Program-made: the position numbers and the translations under genes
In this document: positions 45,901 to 54,263 of the stretch, piece after piece
Layout of the letters: each line of letters starts with the position of its first letter
Numbering within the stretch: the first letter of the stretch is position 1
Source: Luteolibacter flavescens
GTDB taxonomy: Bacteria; Verrucomicrobiota; Verrucomicrobiia; Verrucomicrobiales; Akkermansiaceae
Direction: 5' to 3'
NCBI RefSeq assembly: GCF_025950085.1
Contig: NZ_JAPDDS010000003.1
Location: 62,001 to 126,000, forward strand
DNA: 64,000 bases
The notes under the pieces: model-generated
Seen by the model: only the letters and a program-made list of their open reading frames with translations
What the model was told of the DNA's origin: nothing
Database searches by the model: none

Positions 45901-46331
45901 ACGACAGCCCGAAGTCGCTCGCATTTGCCAAGGTGCTGGCCGGGATGATCGACCAGTGGGCCGAGGCTCGCGGCATGCAGGTGGAGACGCTGAAGCTGGC
46001 CGGATGGAGCCGGGCATGGAGCATCGAGGGCTTTGCAGCGCTCCGCATCCTGGAGGCCGAGTGCGGCCTGCATGTCGGGGAAGAAGGCGGGCTCGGAGAA
46101 ACTGCGCGCGTGGAAATCACCACCACCGCGCAGCCGCCTGAACCGGCCTCCATGCTTTCCGCGCCCATCGCGACGCTGGCGGCACATGCGCTTGAAGCGG
46201 CCCGAAGCACGGAAGTCGTTCGCCGTTATCAGGAGCGCCCGACCCCGCTCGTGCGCGACCGCCGACGGGGCTTCCGCACCGGACGTCTGGATCTCGTGCT
46301 GGCTGGCCATTTCGACCTGATCGACTCCTGA
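42975..46331 (+). CDS. membrane-anchored Clp-type double AAA+ protein with degenerate motifs
   Basis: The 1118-residue protein has an N-terminal membrane segment (4-24), a Pro/Glu linker, a helical domain (about 60-250), a first AAA module with Walker A GEKGSGKS (304-311), and a second with Walker A GPTGTGKT (577-584) and Walker B VVLLDEFEKAD. It also has the sensor-2 motif GARPLHRAID, as in ClpB, and a 280-residue C-terminal extension. The first module has PS where Walker B should be DE (FVWLVPSMGE), and the second lacks the GYVG pore loop (RLTGPQNSLASQI). There is no ClpB middle domain. It may be a structural or regulatory ATPase rather than a disaggregase. Confidence 0.8.
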   Translation: MDLFLTVTVSLAAVFAAAVLAWRAGRASMPSPAKPEPPAPAPEEKPEAPAEETEKEVKSFHDLASDLDDAWNKSPTLDSFRASETLREAIEEATARDIPEADLLGYARRGSSLVAVLALEILADKDDREHAAFEQVITGRIDTEDGTDREHAFALLHHTARGPVVPVAMKVLRANLWKWDDAEEAGHFGGFLTLRRDAGESPSFGSPMPKLDGSDKSNLEDIFRRIADDLVNPLRDEMNHTTSDNSASRGFLADFARVLDPVGDTFDDGSPLVATPELEKNATRLAEMLLGEDGAAIRCPLLVGEKGSGKSALLRLAARRLQEAGFTVFEASGPDLVSGQCYLGDLEKRVRGMLRILESEKFVWLVPSMGELIPAGRTRNSETGVFDLVLPRLLAGKIRVLSEIRPGVLDKLAGEAPRLPTAMSLVRLQPPGEKESLDLAAEWVAKHTGQRGTTLKTDRIQLQEASQLAAQFFPGPALPGRLFLLLKAALHQAAETGGGVRVLDRELLLESIAATTGMPIEMLDDARPLDLEKVRELFSRGVMGQPEAVDTLVSRLAMMKAGLTDPTRPQGVFLFAGPTGTGKTELAKTLAQYLFGAPDRMLRIDMSELQSGNHQRLTGPQNSLASQIRQQPFSVVLLDEFEKADISAWDLFLQVFDDGRLTDSAGNTADFRHAIIILTSNLGAKVAQGVPLGFGAGANDDFRPDEIEKAVAQAFRPEFVNRIDRVLCFRPLSRETMRAILSAQLKRATSRRGLRLRPWVIDFDTSATEFLLEQGFSPTLGARPLHRAIDRHLLGPLAEAIVRGEFAGGEDLVFIYEKDGRLRWDLASDSPAEEIPVTEEELPPLSPRRLVLSPAGNREEIQSLMLRLTDLASLIELDAFHERRAAIFEAMSADGFWTSAGRFAVLGEAEYIDRIESAVAAARKTLQRVSSNLPAPVPLRALISKMALRIHLLEQAWPDATEGKPSAAWVALRPVDDSPKSLAFAKVLAGMIDQWAEARGMQVETLKLAGWSRAWSIEGFAALRILEAECGLHVGEEGGLGETARVEITTTAQPPEPASMLSAPIATLAAHALEAARSTEVVRRYQERPTPLVRDRRRGFRTGRLDLVLAGHFDLIDS

Positions 46332-46610
46332 AATGGGGCCGTTGGAAACCCCGAACGGGTGAGCCGATCCCGCGCTTCCGGAAGTGCATTCTGAGCCCTC
46401 CGGGAGAATTTAGGACGTGTTTACTTCCTTTAGTTCCACACATTTCAGTGGAGGCCTTGCAACTTGTCGGCGAGCGTGGCATTCCCGCCCCGATCCCAAG
46501 TGATTCGCCGGTTCGCGCAAAAAAGACCGGCGGCCACGGACAGATCGACATTCATGAAAATGCCCGGGGAAACCCGGCGGGAACTTCCCCCAGAGAGCGT
46601 CCCGTGAATC

Positions 46611-49600
46611 ATGAGCCAACTTCCGATCGAGCAGCTTCCAAAGCGCACACCGCGTCCTTGGCTGGAGGCGTTTTGGGCCGGTCAAGCGGAAGCGCTGAAA
46701 CTGATCCTCTCCGGCTTGCCGGTGGAAAGCGTGCTGGAGCACATCTCGCGCTGGATCGAGGAGATGTCGGACGAGGGAACCCTTTGCTCCATCTTCCTGG
46801 CGAATGATGAAGGCACCCACCTGACCTTGGCGGCGGCACTACGGCTTCCCGCAGATTTCATCAGCGCGGTACGGCGTTTGCCGGTCAAAGACGGGGTCGA
46901 TTCGCTGGGCAATTGGCTGGCCTGTGGCGAACCGGTGCTGAGTGAAGCCAACCCCACCACTACCTGGCCCGTCGCTCGCGAACAGGCGATCAGCCACGGG
47001 CTGAAGTCATGCTGGTCTGTGCCGGTCATCTCGGCGGATGGCGCATGGCTGGGGAGCATGGCTTATCATCGCCGGGATCATCTCATGCCTCAGGCGGAGG
47101 ATCTCGCCCAAGCGGAATCCGCCGCGAAGCTGGTGGGGCTGGTGATCGAACGCGGCCGCGCACCGGAGAAGAACGCTCATTCGAAATCCACCGCGCGCCC
47201 GCCCCGAGTCGGCGGCGGCGGGATGGACCTGACCGGGACCTTGGAAACGATCCCGGAGGCCTTTTTTACCCTGAACCGCGACTGGCGATTCACCTATGTG
47301 AACCAGGCGGCGGAATCGATGCTGAGGAAGAGCCGCGGAGAGATTCTCGACCGGGTGATCTGGGAAACCTTCCCGAGCGTCTGCGGCACCGCGGTGGAGC
47401 ACACCTACCGCAGTGTGATGGAGCACGGAAAGCCGGGCGTGCTGGATGAGTTCTTTCACCCTCCGCTCGGCCAATGGTTCGAGATCCGCGTGCTCCCTGC
47501 GGATGGCGGGCTGGCGGTCTATTTCCGCGACGTGACCGCCCAGCGGCAGCCGCGCGAACAACTGCGGCTGCTGGAAGCCTGCGTCGCCCGGATCAACGAT
47601 CTGGTCATCATCACGAATGCCGGCGAGGTGGATGAGCCGGGGCCGCGCATCCTCTTCGTCAACGACGCCTTCACCCGCATCACGGGCTACTCCCGCGAGG
47701 AGGCGATCGGGCGGTCGCCGCGGTTTCTCCAGGGGCCGAAAAGCCCGCGTTCCGAACTCGACCGCATCCGCCTGGCGCTGAAGCGCTGCGAACCGGTCCG
47801 TGCGGAATTGCTCAACTACAAGAAGAACGGTGACGAGCTCTGGCTGGAAGTAGACATCGTGCCCGTGGCCGGAGCCAATGGCCGCGCCGCCTATCAGGTG
47901 GGAGTGATGCGCGACGCCACCGAGCGAAAGCGGGCGGAGGAAGAAGCGCGAATCACAGAGGAACGCTACGTCCGCCAGCGCAATGCCCTGATCACGCTGA
48001 CCGACCTCTCGCCAGAGACAGCCGACAGCGACGAGAGCGCTTTCCAACGCATCACCGAGACCCATGCACGGGCGCTGGGCGTGTCGAGGGTCGGCATCTG
48101 GCGATACAATGCCGACCGCTCGGCCATTCACTGTGTCGATCTCTACGACCAGGATGCCCACCGACACATCAGCGGCATGCTGCTGACGGCAGAGACCTGC
48201 CCCGCCTACTTCCAGGCGATGGAGGAGGCGGACGTGATCGCCGCGGACCAGGCGCAGAGCGATCCGAGGACTTGTGACTTCGCGGAAAGCTATCTTGATC
48301 CGCTGGGCATCACCTCCGTGCTCGGCGCCCCGATCCATCTGGTGGGCGGCATTGACGGCATCCTCAGCAGCGAGCATGTGGGACCGCCCCGGACATGGAC
48401 CGGTGATGAAAAGACCTTCGCCGCCGCCGTCGCGAATATCGTGTCGCTGACCTTGGAGGGCTCCGAGCGTCAGCGGGCGGAAGACTCCGTGCGGGAGACG
48501 CGCAAGCGCTTCGAGGTGGTGGCGCGCGCGACCAATGATGCGGTGTGGGACTGGGATTTCTCGACCAACGAGATCTGGTGGAACGAGGGCTTCGAGACGA
48601 TGTTCGGCTTCAAGCGCAGCGAGGTCGAACCGTCCGCCGAGTCCTGGTATCACCGCATTCATCCCGCGGATGCACGGCGCGTGCTCCCGGGCCTCCGCCA
48701 CACCATCACCCAGGGCGGGGACCATTGGTCGGACGAGTATCGTTTCCAATGTGCCGACGGCAGCTATGCCTACGTGCTCGACCGGGGATTCGTGATCCGG
48801 GACGAGACCGGTCGCGCGATCCGCATGGTGGGCGGCATGACCGACCTGACCTCGCGGAAGCAGTGGGAGCAGGATCTGGCACGCCTCAACCGTGCCCTCC
48901 ACATGCTGAGCGCCAGCAATGAGGCGGTGACCCGCGCGACCGACGAGCAGCACCTGCTGGAGGAAATCTGCCGCCTCGCCGTGAATACCGGCGGCTACCG
49001 CATGGCGTGGGTCGGCTACGCGCGCGACGACGCGGACCGGACCATCGAGCCGATGGCGAGGGCCGGCGCGGAGGAGGGCTACCTCGATACCATCCGGCTC
49101 TCCTGGAGCGAGGACTGCCCCACCGGCAAGGGACCGGCCGGGCGCACCATCCGTACCGGCGAGACCGTGGTATGCCGCGACATCGCCATGGAGAGCGCTT
49201 TCTTCCACTGGCTGGATGAGGCGCACGCCCGCGGCTACCGCAGCGTCATCTGCCTGCCGCTGCGCGATGGGGACCGGGTCTTCGGCCTGCTCGCGCTCTA
49301 TTCCTCGGAGATCCAGCAGGCGGCGAGCGACGAGATCTCCCTGCTGCGCCAGTTGGCGGACGACCTCGCATTCGGCATCAGCACGCTGCGCTCCCGTCAG
49401 GAGATGCGCCGTACGGAAGACGTGGTTCTGAAGGTGGCCCAAGCGGTTTCCTCCGGCACGGGCACCGAGTTCTTCGACCTGCTGACGTCGAACATGATCG
49501 AGGCGCTGGGTGCCCATGGCGGTCACATCGCCCGGCTCAACCCGGAAGAACTATCCGTCACCACCCTGTCCCTGGTGATGGGTGGAAAGCGGGAGGAAAA

Positions 49601-51386
49601 CGTCACCTACAGCCTCCTCGGGACGCCGTGTGCGAATGTCCGCGAGGGCCGGATGTGTATCTTCGAGCGCGGGGTGCAAGAGACCTTTCCCGACGACCAT
49701 TTCCTGGTCGTCCACGGCATCCACGCCTATGCGGGCATCCCTCTGCTCCATCGCGATGGGTCGGTGGCGGGCATCATGGTGGTCATCTTTGACAAGCCGC
49801 TGGAAGAGACAGGGCTGGTGCAATCGACGCTACAGATCTTCGCCGCGCGGGCCTCGGCGGAACTCGACCGGCAGATGGCCGACGCCCGCATCCGCGATCA
49901 GGCATCGCTGCTCGACCGGGCACGCGATGCCATCCTGGTGCGAAACCTCGACCACCGCATCAGCTACTGGAACAAGAGCGCCGAGCGGCTCTACGGCTGG
50001 ACCGCGGAAGAAGTCATCGGGAGCTCGGTGGAAACGCTGCTCTACCGGGACACGAAGGATTTCCGCGCTGCCTGCCAAACCGTCATCGAGACTGGTGAAT
50101 GGCTGGGCGAACTCCAGCACTTCGCCCGGGATGGTCGCCAACTCACCGTGGAAGGCCGCTGGACGCTGCTCTACGACGAGAACGGTAAACCGCGGAATAT
50201 CCTCACGATCAACACGGACATCACCGAGCACCGCCAGCTCCAGCAGCAGTTCCTCCGCGCGCAGCGGCTGGAAAGCATCGGCACGCTCGCCGGCGGCATC
50301 GCCCATGACCTGAACAACGTGCTCGCGCCGATCAGCATGTCGATCGAGCTGCTGAATTCCGAGGTGACCTCGGACCGCGGGCGGGAGCTGCTCGCCACAC
50401 TGGCGGGAAGCGCACGGCGCGGGGCGGACATGGTGCGGCAGGTGCTGTCCTTTGCCCGCGGGATGGAGGGCCGACGACTGGAAGTCCACGCGCGCCGCCT
50501 CGTGAGCGATGTGGAGAACATCGTCCGCGATACCTTTCCGAAGGACATCACGCTCGACATCCGCGTGCCGCGCAATGTGTGGACACTTCAGGGCGACCCC
50601 ACCCAGCTCCACCAGGTGCTGATCAATCTCTGCGTGAACGCCCGCGACGCGATGCCGCGGGGCGGGTCCATCTGCATCAGTGCGGAGAATATGGATCTCG
50701 ACCCCAAGGGGGCGGCCTCCGAACCGGGGGTGAAGCCCGGCCCCTACGTCCGGATTAGCGTGGAAGACTCGGGTTCCGGTATCCCGACACAGCATCTGGA
50801 GAAGATCTTCGAGCCGTTTTTCACCACCAAGGAATTCGGCAAGGGCACCGGACTCGGCCTGCCCACGTCGCTGGCCATCATCAAGAGCCATGGTGGCTTC
50901 ATCCGCGCCGCCAGCCCTCCCGGGCGCGGGGCTCGCTTCGACGTCTTCCTGCCCGGACTGCCCGGCACCGGGGAATCCGCGCTCGACCAGAGCGACAGCC
51001 CCCTGCCCCGTGGCCACGGCGAGACCATCCTGATCGCGGACGATGAGGAATTCGTCCGCAGCATCACCGGCCGCACCCTGGAGTCCTTCGGCTATCAGGT
51101 CCTACTCGCGGCCGGTGGCAGTGAGGCGGTGGATTTGTATCGCGAGCACGGCGCGGAGATCTCCGCCGTCATCACGGACATGATGATGCCCGGCATGGAC
51201 GGCGCATCGGTCATCCGGGCGCTTGCAGCCCTCGATCCGGAGGTCAAAATCATCGCCTCCAGCGGCGTGACCGCCCATGACGCCCGCGCCCGCGAAGCCA
51301 GCGATTGTGTCCGACATTTTCTTCCCAAGCCCTGCAGCGCTGAAACTTTACTAAAAGTGCTAAAACGTGTCGTCTCCGACGCGTAG
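46611..51386 (+). CDS. hybrid sensor histidine kinase with multiple GAF and PAS domains
   Basis: The 1591-residue soluble protein has GAF (about 25-190), PAS (205-310), PAS-PAC (313-445), GAF (451-620), PAS (628-755), GAF (755-925), GAF (935-1090) and PAS (1093-1213) domains. HisKA follows with His1232 in GGIAHDLNNVLAP, then a HATPase (N box LINLCVNARDAM, G boxes DSGSGIP and GTGLGL) and a C-terminal receiver with Asp1523 in VITDMMMPGMDG. No membrane segment is present, so the signal is cytosolic, such as redox, a small ligand or light. A sigma-54 activator gene follows 96 bp later, which makes it the likely partner. The gap before the gene holds no obvious promoter. Confidence 0.92.
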   Translation: MSQLPIEQLPKRTPRPWLEAFWAGQAEALKLILSGLPVESVLEHISRWIEEMSDEGTLCSIFLANDEGTHLTLAAALRLPADFISAVRRLPVKDGVDSLGNWLACGEPVLSEANPTTTWPVAREQAISHGLKSCWSVPVISADGAWLGSMAYHRRDHLMPQAEDLAQAESAAKLVGLVIERGRAPEKNAHSKSTARPPRVGGGGMDLTGTLETIPEAFFTLNRDWRFTYVNQAAESMLRKSRGEILDRVIWETFPSVCGTAVEHTYRSVMEHGKPGVLDEFFHPPLGQWFEIRVLPADGGLAVYFRDVTAQRQPREQLRLLEACVARINDLVIITNAGEVDEPGPRILFVNDAFTRITGYSREEAIGRSPRFLQGPKSPRSELDRIRLALKRCEPVRAELLNYKKNGDELWLEVDIVPVAGANGRAAYQVGVMRDATERKRAEEEARITEERYVRQRNALITLTDLSPETADSDESAFQRITETHARALGVSRVGIWRYNADRSAIHCVDLYDQDAHRHISGMLLTAETCPAYFQAMEEADVIAADQAQSDPRTCDFAESYLDPLGITSVLGAPIHLVGGIDGILSSEHVGPPRTWTGDEKTFAAAVANIVSLTLEGSERQRAEDSVRETRKRFEVVARATNDAVWDWDFSTNEIWWNEGFETMFGFKRSEVEPSAESWYHRIHPADARRVLPGLRHTITQGGDHWSDEYRFQCADGSYAYVLDRGFVIRDETGRAIRMVGGMTDLTSRKQWEQDLARLNRALHMLSASNEAVTRATDEQHLLEEICRLAVNTGGYRMAWVGYARDDADRTIEPMARAGAEEGYLDTIRLSWSEDCPTGKGPAGRTIRTGETVVCRDIAMESAFFHWLDEAHARGYRSVICLPLRDGDRVFGLLALYSSEIQQAASDEISLLRQLADDLAFGISTLRSRQEMRRTEDVVLKVAQAVSSGTGTEFFDLLTSNMIEALGAHGGHIARLNPEELSVTTLSLVMGGKREENVTYSLLGTPCANVREGRMCIFERGVQETFPDDHFLVVHGIHAYAGIPLLHRDGSVAGIMVVIFDKPLEETGLVQSTLQIFAARASAELDRQMADARIRDQASLLDRARDAILVRNLDHRISYWNKSAERLYGWTAEEVIGSSVETLLYRDTKDFRAACQTVIETGEWLGELQHFARDGRQLTVEGRWTLLYDENGKPRNILTINTDITEHRQLQQQFLRAQRLESIGTLAGGIAHDLNNVLAPISMSIELLNSEVTSDRGRELLATLAGSARRGADMVRQVLSFARGMEGRRLEVHARRLVSDVENIVRDTFPKDITLDIRVPRNVWTLQGDPTQLHQVLINLCVNARDAMPRGGSICISAENMDLDPKGAASEPGVKPGPYVRISVEDSGSGIPTQHLEKIFEPFFTTKEFGKGTGLGLPTSLAIIKSHGGFIRAASPPGRGARFDVFLPGLPGTGESALDQSDSPLPRGHGETILIADDEEFVRSITGRTLESFGYQVLLAAGGSEAVDLYREHGAEISAVITDMMMPGMDGASVIRALAALDPEVKIIASSGVTAHDARAREASDCVRHFLPKPCSAETLLKVLKRVVSDA

Positions 51387-51482
51387 CGATTTGCAACGTT
51401 TCTTCACCTATTACTACCCATCCGGCGCTTTGTCATACAGGCTCTGGACATCTCCGAAAGCTCACCCAACTTACCCGACTCG

Positions 51483-52841
51483 ATGCCGCCCAGCTTAGAA
51501 GAGCAACCCAATCTATTGATTGTCGATGACGACGAGACGATCCAGCGCCTGCTGGTGATCGCCGCGAAGGATCACGGCTGGAGGCCAAGGACGGCCGGCA
51601 GCGGCATGGCAGCGCTTGACGGGCTGGACGACTCCATCGAGGCGGTGGTGCTCGATCACGGACTCCCGGACATCGACGGACTCCAGACCTTGGAACGGCT
51701 GCGCCAGGCGAAATCGAACTTGCCGGTGATCATGCTCACCGGGCTCAACGATGCCGAAACGGCAGTAAGGGCATTGCGAGCCGGAGCGGCCGATTACCTC
51801 ACGAAACCCTTCGAGCTGAAGCGACTTTTCGACCTGCTTCGGCAGATCCGCCTCGACCGGTCCGAGCCCGCTCCGACCTCGGCGGGAAGCACCCTCAAGC
51901 CCGCGGCAGCCGATGGCCTACGCAGCGCGAATCAGCGCGTGCGCGAGCTGCTCCGCCGGCTGGAGAAGGCCGCATCGCTGGACACCACGATCCTGCTGAC
52001 CGGCGAGAGCGGCACCGGCAAGACCTACTTCGCCAAAGAGATCCACCGCCTGAGCCCGCGCGCCGCGGAGGAATTCATCCCGGTGAGCTGCCCCGCCCTG
52101 CCGCGGGAACTGCTGGAGTCGGAGCTTTTCGGCCATGAGAAGGGCTCCTTCACCGGTGCCACTGCCAGCCGTGCAGGCCGCTTCGAGCAGGCATCGAAGG
52201 GCACCATCTTCCTCGACGAGATCGGCGACCTGCCCGCGGAACTCCAGCCGAAGCTGCTGAATGTGCTGCAGGACCGGGAATTCTTCCGCGTGGGTGGAAA
52301 CAAGATCCTGAGGACCAATGCCCGGGTGATCGCCGCCACGAACGTGGACCTCCACGCCAAGGTCGCCGATGGCAGCTTCCGGGAGGACCTCTATTACCGG
52401 CTCAATATCATCGAGCTCCCCATCCCGCCGCTGCGGGAGCGCAAGGACGACCTTCCCGGCCTGACTGCGGCCATCCTGGGCCGGATCGCGGCGCGGCGCG
52501 GCAATGACGGCTGGACGCTGACCTCCGGGGCCAGCGCTGCCCTCGCCGCCTTCGACTGGCCGGGTAATATCCGCCAGCTCGAGAACGTGCTCGAGCGCGC
52601 CACCGCCTTCACGGATCGCGATGAGCTCGGCGAGCAGGACCTCGTCCCGCTGCTGGAAAGCCGTCGCGAAGGCCCTGCCAGCGGCGGCGGTGCCAAGGTG
52701 CGCACCCTCCACGAACTGGAGCGCGAAACCTTCCTCGAAGCCTACCGCCGGACCGGCGGCAACAAGGCGAAGACCGCCCGGGAGCTGGGCGTTTCCGAGC
52801 GCACCGTTTACAACCTGCTGGAGCGCCACGGACTGAAGTGA
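51483..52841 (+). CDS. sigma-54-dependent response regulator (NtrC family)
   Basis: The 452-residue protein has a receiver (Asp58 in VVLDHGLPDIDG, Lys108 in TKPF), a sigma-54 AAA domain with Walker A GESGTGKT (174-181), the sigma-54 contact loop GSFTGA (221-226; the usual form is GAFTGA) and Walker B IFLDEIGDL, and a Fis-type HTH at the C-terminus (NKAKTARELGVSERTVYNLL). It should activate RNA polymerase-sigma-54 at promoters of the TGGCAC-N5-TTGC type when phosphorylated, probably by the hybrid kinase encoded just upstream. Two such promoters lie in the adjacent non-coding region. Confidence 0.92.
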   Translation: MPPSLEEQPNLLIVDDDETIQRLLVIAAKDHGWRPRTAGSGMAALDGLDDSIEAVVLDHGLPDIDGLQTLERLRQAKSNLPVIMLTGLNDAETAVRALRAGAADYLTKPFELKRLFDLLRQIRLDRSEPAPTSAGSTLKPAAADGLRSANQRVRELLRRLEKAASLDTTILLTGESGTGKTYFAKEIHRLSPRAAEEFIPVSCPALPRELLESELFGHEKGSFTGATASRAGRFEQASKGTIFLDEIGDLPAELQPKLLNVLQDREFFRVGGNKILRTNARVIAATNVDLHAKVADGSFREDLYYRLNIIELPIPPLRERKDDLPGLTAAILGRIAARRGNDGWTLTSGASAALAAFDWPGNIRQLENVLERATAFTDRDELGEQDLVPLLESRREGPASGGGAKVRTLHELERETFLEAYRRTGGNKAKTARELGVSERTVYNLLERHGLK

Positions 52842-52870
52842 TCCATGGACGGGCAGCGGATCTCCGCTGC

Positions 52871-52909
52871 ATGATTTTCAGCGGAAGTTGAAAATCATAC
52901 ATTCTTTTT
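52871..52909 (+). terminator. terminator of the NtrC-type gene
   Basis: A perfect 10-bp stem (52871-52880 with 52889-52898) is followed by ACATTCTTTTT. A further hairpin, GCAGCGGA/TCCGCTGC (52853-52860 with 52863-52870), directly precedes it. Confidence 0.6.
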
Positions 52910-52923
52910 GATCAACCCGCCGC

Positions 52924-52942
52924 GTTGCGAATTCGCGGCAAC
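52924..52942. promoter_or_regulatory. possible activator-binding dyad upstream of sRNA 1
   Basis: GTTGC-N9-GCAAC (52924-52942) lies 48-66 bp before the first sigma-54 promoter. A related TTGC-N8-GCAA dyad precedes the second promoter. It is a candidate upstream activating sequence. Confidence 0.35.
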
Positions 52943-52989
52943 TTGCCCATTTCATTGAACATGAGGCAATGATGTAATGTCAGTATGAT

Positions 52990-53005
52990 TGGCATGGCGG
53001 ATGCC
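52990..53005 (+). promoter_or_regulatory. sigma-54 promoter of sRNA 1
   Basis: TGGCATGGCGGATGCC keeps the invariant GG-N10-GC spacing of -24/-12 promoters. The -12 C at 53004 puts the start near 53016, directly before the hairpin at 53017. Confidence 0.7.
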
Positions 53006-53015
53006 ATATGACTCT

Positions 53016-53190
53016 TGTTCTCTGGGGGGAGAACTGGAGTCGGAAGGCTCCGCTATGCAACATACCAAACCGTCGGGTGGAAGGTCTCTCCGGAGGCCCC
53101 CCCGGCGGTGAGGGGTAGAGCCCCGCAGCCATCGCAACCTGCGACTGAAGACGCCTGTAATTCCGTGCGTTCTGACGCTTCGTTATTTTC
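53016..53190 (+). ncRNA. candidate sigma-54-dependent small RNA 1
   Basis: The predicted RNA opens with the hairpin GTTCTCTGGGGGGAGAAC (53017-53034, loop TGGGGG). One base later comes a GGAGT/GCTCC hairpin (53036-53040 with 53047-53051), then single-stranded GCTATGCAA (53052-53060). Further 3' are a structured region with ACCGTCGGG/CCCGGCGGT stems, an inner GGTCTC/GAGGCC hairpin and a GGGG-CCCC hairpin. The 3' end is a guess: a short GCGT/ACGC stem followed by TTCGTTATTTT ends near 53190. Short frames across it show no coding character. The same 5' layout recurs in RNA 2. Confidence 0.6.
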
Positions 53191-53262
53191 CAATTATCAC
53201 GGCAACAAGCATCCTGATATACATGGATTACTTATGAAATGATTTCTTCCGGTTCTGAAATT

Positions 53263-53280
53263 ATTGCACCGTGAAGCAAT
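53263..53280. promoter_or_regulatory. possible activator-binding dyad upstream of sRNA 2
   Basis: ATTGC-N8-GCAAT lies 77-94 bp before the second sigma-54 promoter. Confidence 0.3.
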
Positions 53281-53356
53281 CTGATCCAGCTTCCCGAATC
53301 CACCTGAAAATTTCAATCAACTCAACAAAAGCGAGTTACAACACCGCCGATTCATT

Positions 53357-53372
53357 TGGCACGCTGCCTGCC
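53357..53372 (+). promoter_or_regulatory. sigma-54 promoter of sRNA 2
   Basis: TGGCACGCTGCCTGCC has the full TGGCACG -24 box and the GC of the -12 box at the right spacing. The start is predicted near 53383, just before the hairpin at 53384. Confidence 0.75.
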
Positions 53373-53382
53373 AATACGTAGG

Positions 53383-53490
53383 CGTTCTCTGGGGGGAGAA
53401 CTTGGGCTTCCCAGCCCGCTATCCAATCCAATCTCCCGCTGGCTGCGCGATCTCTCATGAGGTCCCTCCAGCGGGGGATTGGATTGATTG
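53383..53490 (+). ncRNA. candidate sigma-54-dependent small RNA 2
   Basis: The 5' hairpin (53384-53401) is identical to that of RNA 1. It is followed after two bases by GGGCT/AGCCC (53404-53408 with 53413-53417) and then GCTATCCAA (53418-53426). A 19-bp stem with one wobble pair (53424-53442 with 53468-53486) closes the predicted RNA; it has no T-tract, so the transcript could run on to the rlpA terminator near 53600. Neither RNA is recognised as a known family. Confidence 0.6.
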
Positions 53491-53565
53491 CTTCAAGGGG
53501 GGATCGCCTCTCCACCACCTATCTCTTTCCACCGCGACCTCCGGCTGCCAGATCTGCCAACCGGC

Positions 53566-53604
53566 AAAAAAAAGGCCCCCCTCCGGATGTCCGGAAGAGG
53601 GCGG
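53566..53604 (-). terminator. terminator of rlpA
   Basis: On the minus strand a GC-rich stem built around TCCGGA is followed by eight T's (complement of 53566-53573), about 36 bp after the rlpA stop. Confidence 0.8.
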
Positions 53605-53639
53605 ATTGATAAAGGGCGAGGAAGGGCGTGTCGGAACGG

Positions 53640-54065
53640 TCAGTTGTCCGACACCTTCAGCACCTCGACTTTCACCGGCACGATGCCTCGTGCGCGAAAG
53701 CCAAGCCGCTGGGCGACTCCTTCTGTGACGTCGATCACGCGACCCTTGGTATAGGGCCCACGGTCGTTGATACGCACCACCTCGGACTTGCCGTTGGAAA
53801 GATTGGTCACGCGGACCTTCGTTCCCATGGGCAGGGTCTTGTGAGCGGCGGTCGCAGCATGGTCGCTGAGACGCTCTCCGCTCGCGGTGCGGGTGCCGCC
53901 ATTGCAGCGGACACCATACCAGGAAGCCTTGCCGTGCTGGACGGACGAGACTTTCCACTCCGTCGCACCAGAGGGCTGGTTCGACGCGGTAGCCTGCGTG
54001 GTGCAGGACGGTAGCATTAGGGCTCCGGCGATGGCCAGGGCCACGGACTTTAGGTTCCGGGTCAT
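53640..54065 (-). CDS. rlpA: RlpA-family septal ring lytic transglycosylase-like lipoprotein
   Basis: The start at 54065 gives 141 residues with a lipoprotein signal (lipobox LPSC). The double-psi beta-barrel of RlpA is complete: GKASWYG, TASGE, AAHKTLPMGTKVRVTN and VRINDRGPY, where the last Asp is catalytic in active members. There is no SPOR domain. RlpA proteins cleave peptidoglycan glycan strands lacking stem peptides. The gene is read toward the two candidate small RNAs, so the region between it and the sigma-54 activator is convergent. Confidence 0.85.
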   Translation of the reverse strand: MTRNLKSVALAIAGALMLPSCTTQATASNQPSGATEWKVSSVQHGKASWYGVRCNGGTRTASGERLSDHAATAAHKTLPMGTKVRVTNLSNGKSEVVRINDRGPYTKGRVIDVTEGVAQRLGFRARGIVPVKVEVLKVSDN

Positions 54066-54263
54066 GGTTTCGTGTCGGTGTTTACCTCGCGCTGAACGCG
54101 AGGCCGCGGGGTTTAGGGACTGGAAAACCGTGCCGCAAGCCCAATCTGACACTTACCGAAATGCCACAATTCAATAAAAATCAATGATTTATTTAAATTT
54201 ACTTAAGATCGCTTAACTTTTATTCTCCACTTCGGCCCCGCTTTTGCTACGCGTCAGGGTGAA

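Noticed and set aside
53016-53490. Known riboswitch or structural RNA (c-di-GMP, cobalamin, TPP, 6S, SRP RNA)
   Set aside because: None of the conserved core sequences of these classes was found, and the RNAs lie between convergent genes without a downstream target gene on the same strand.
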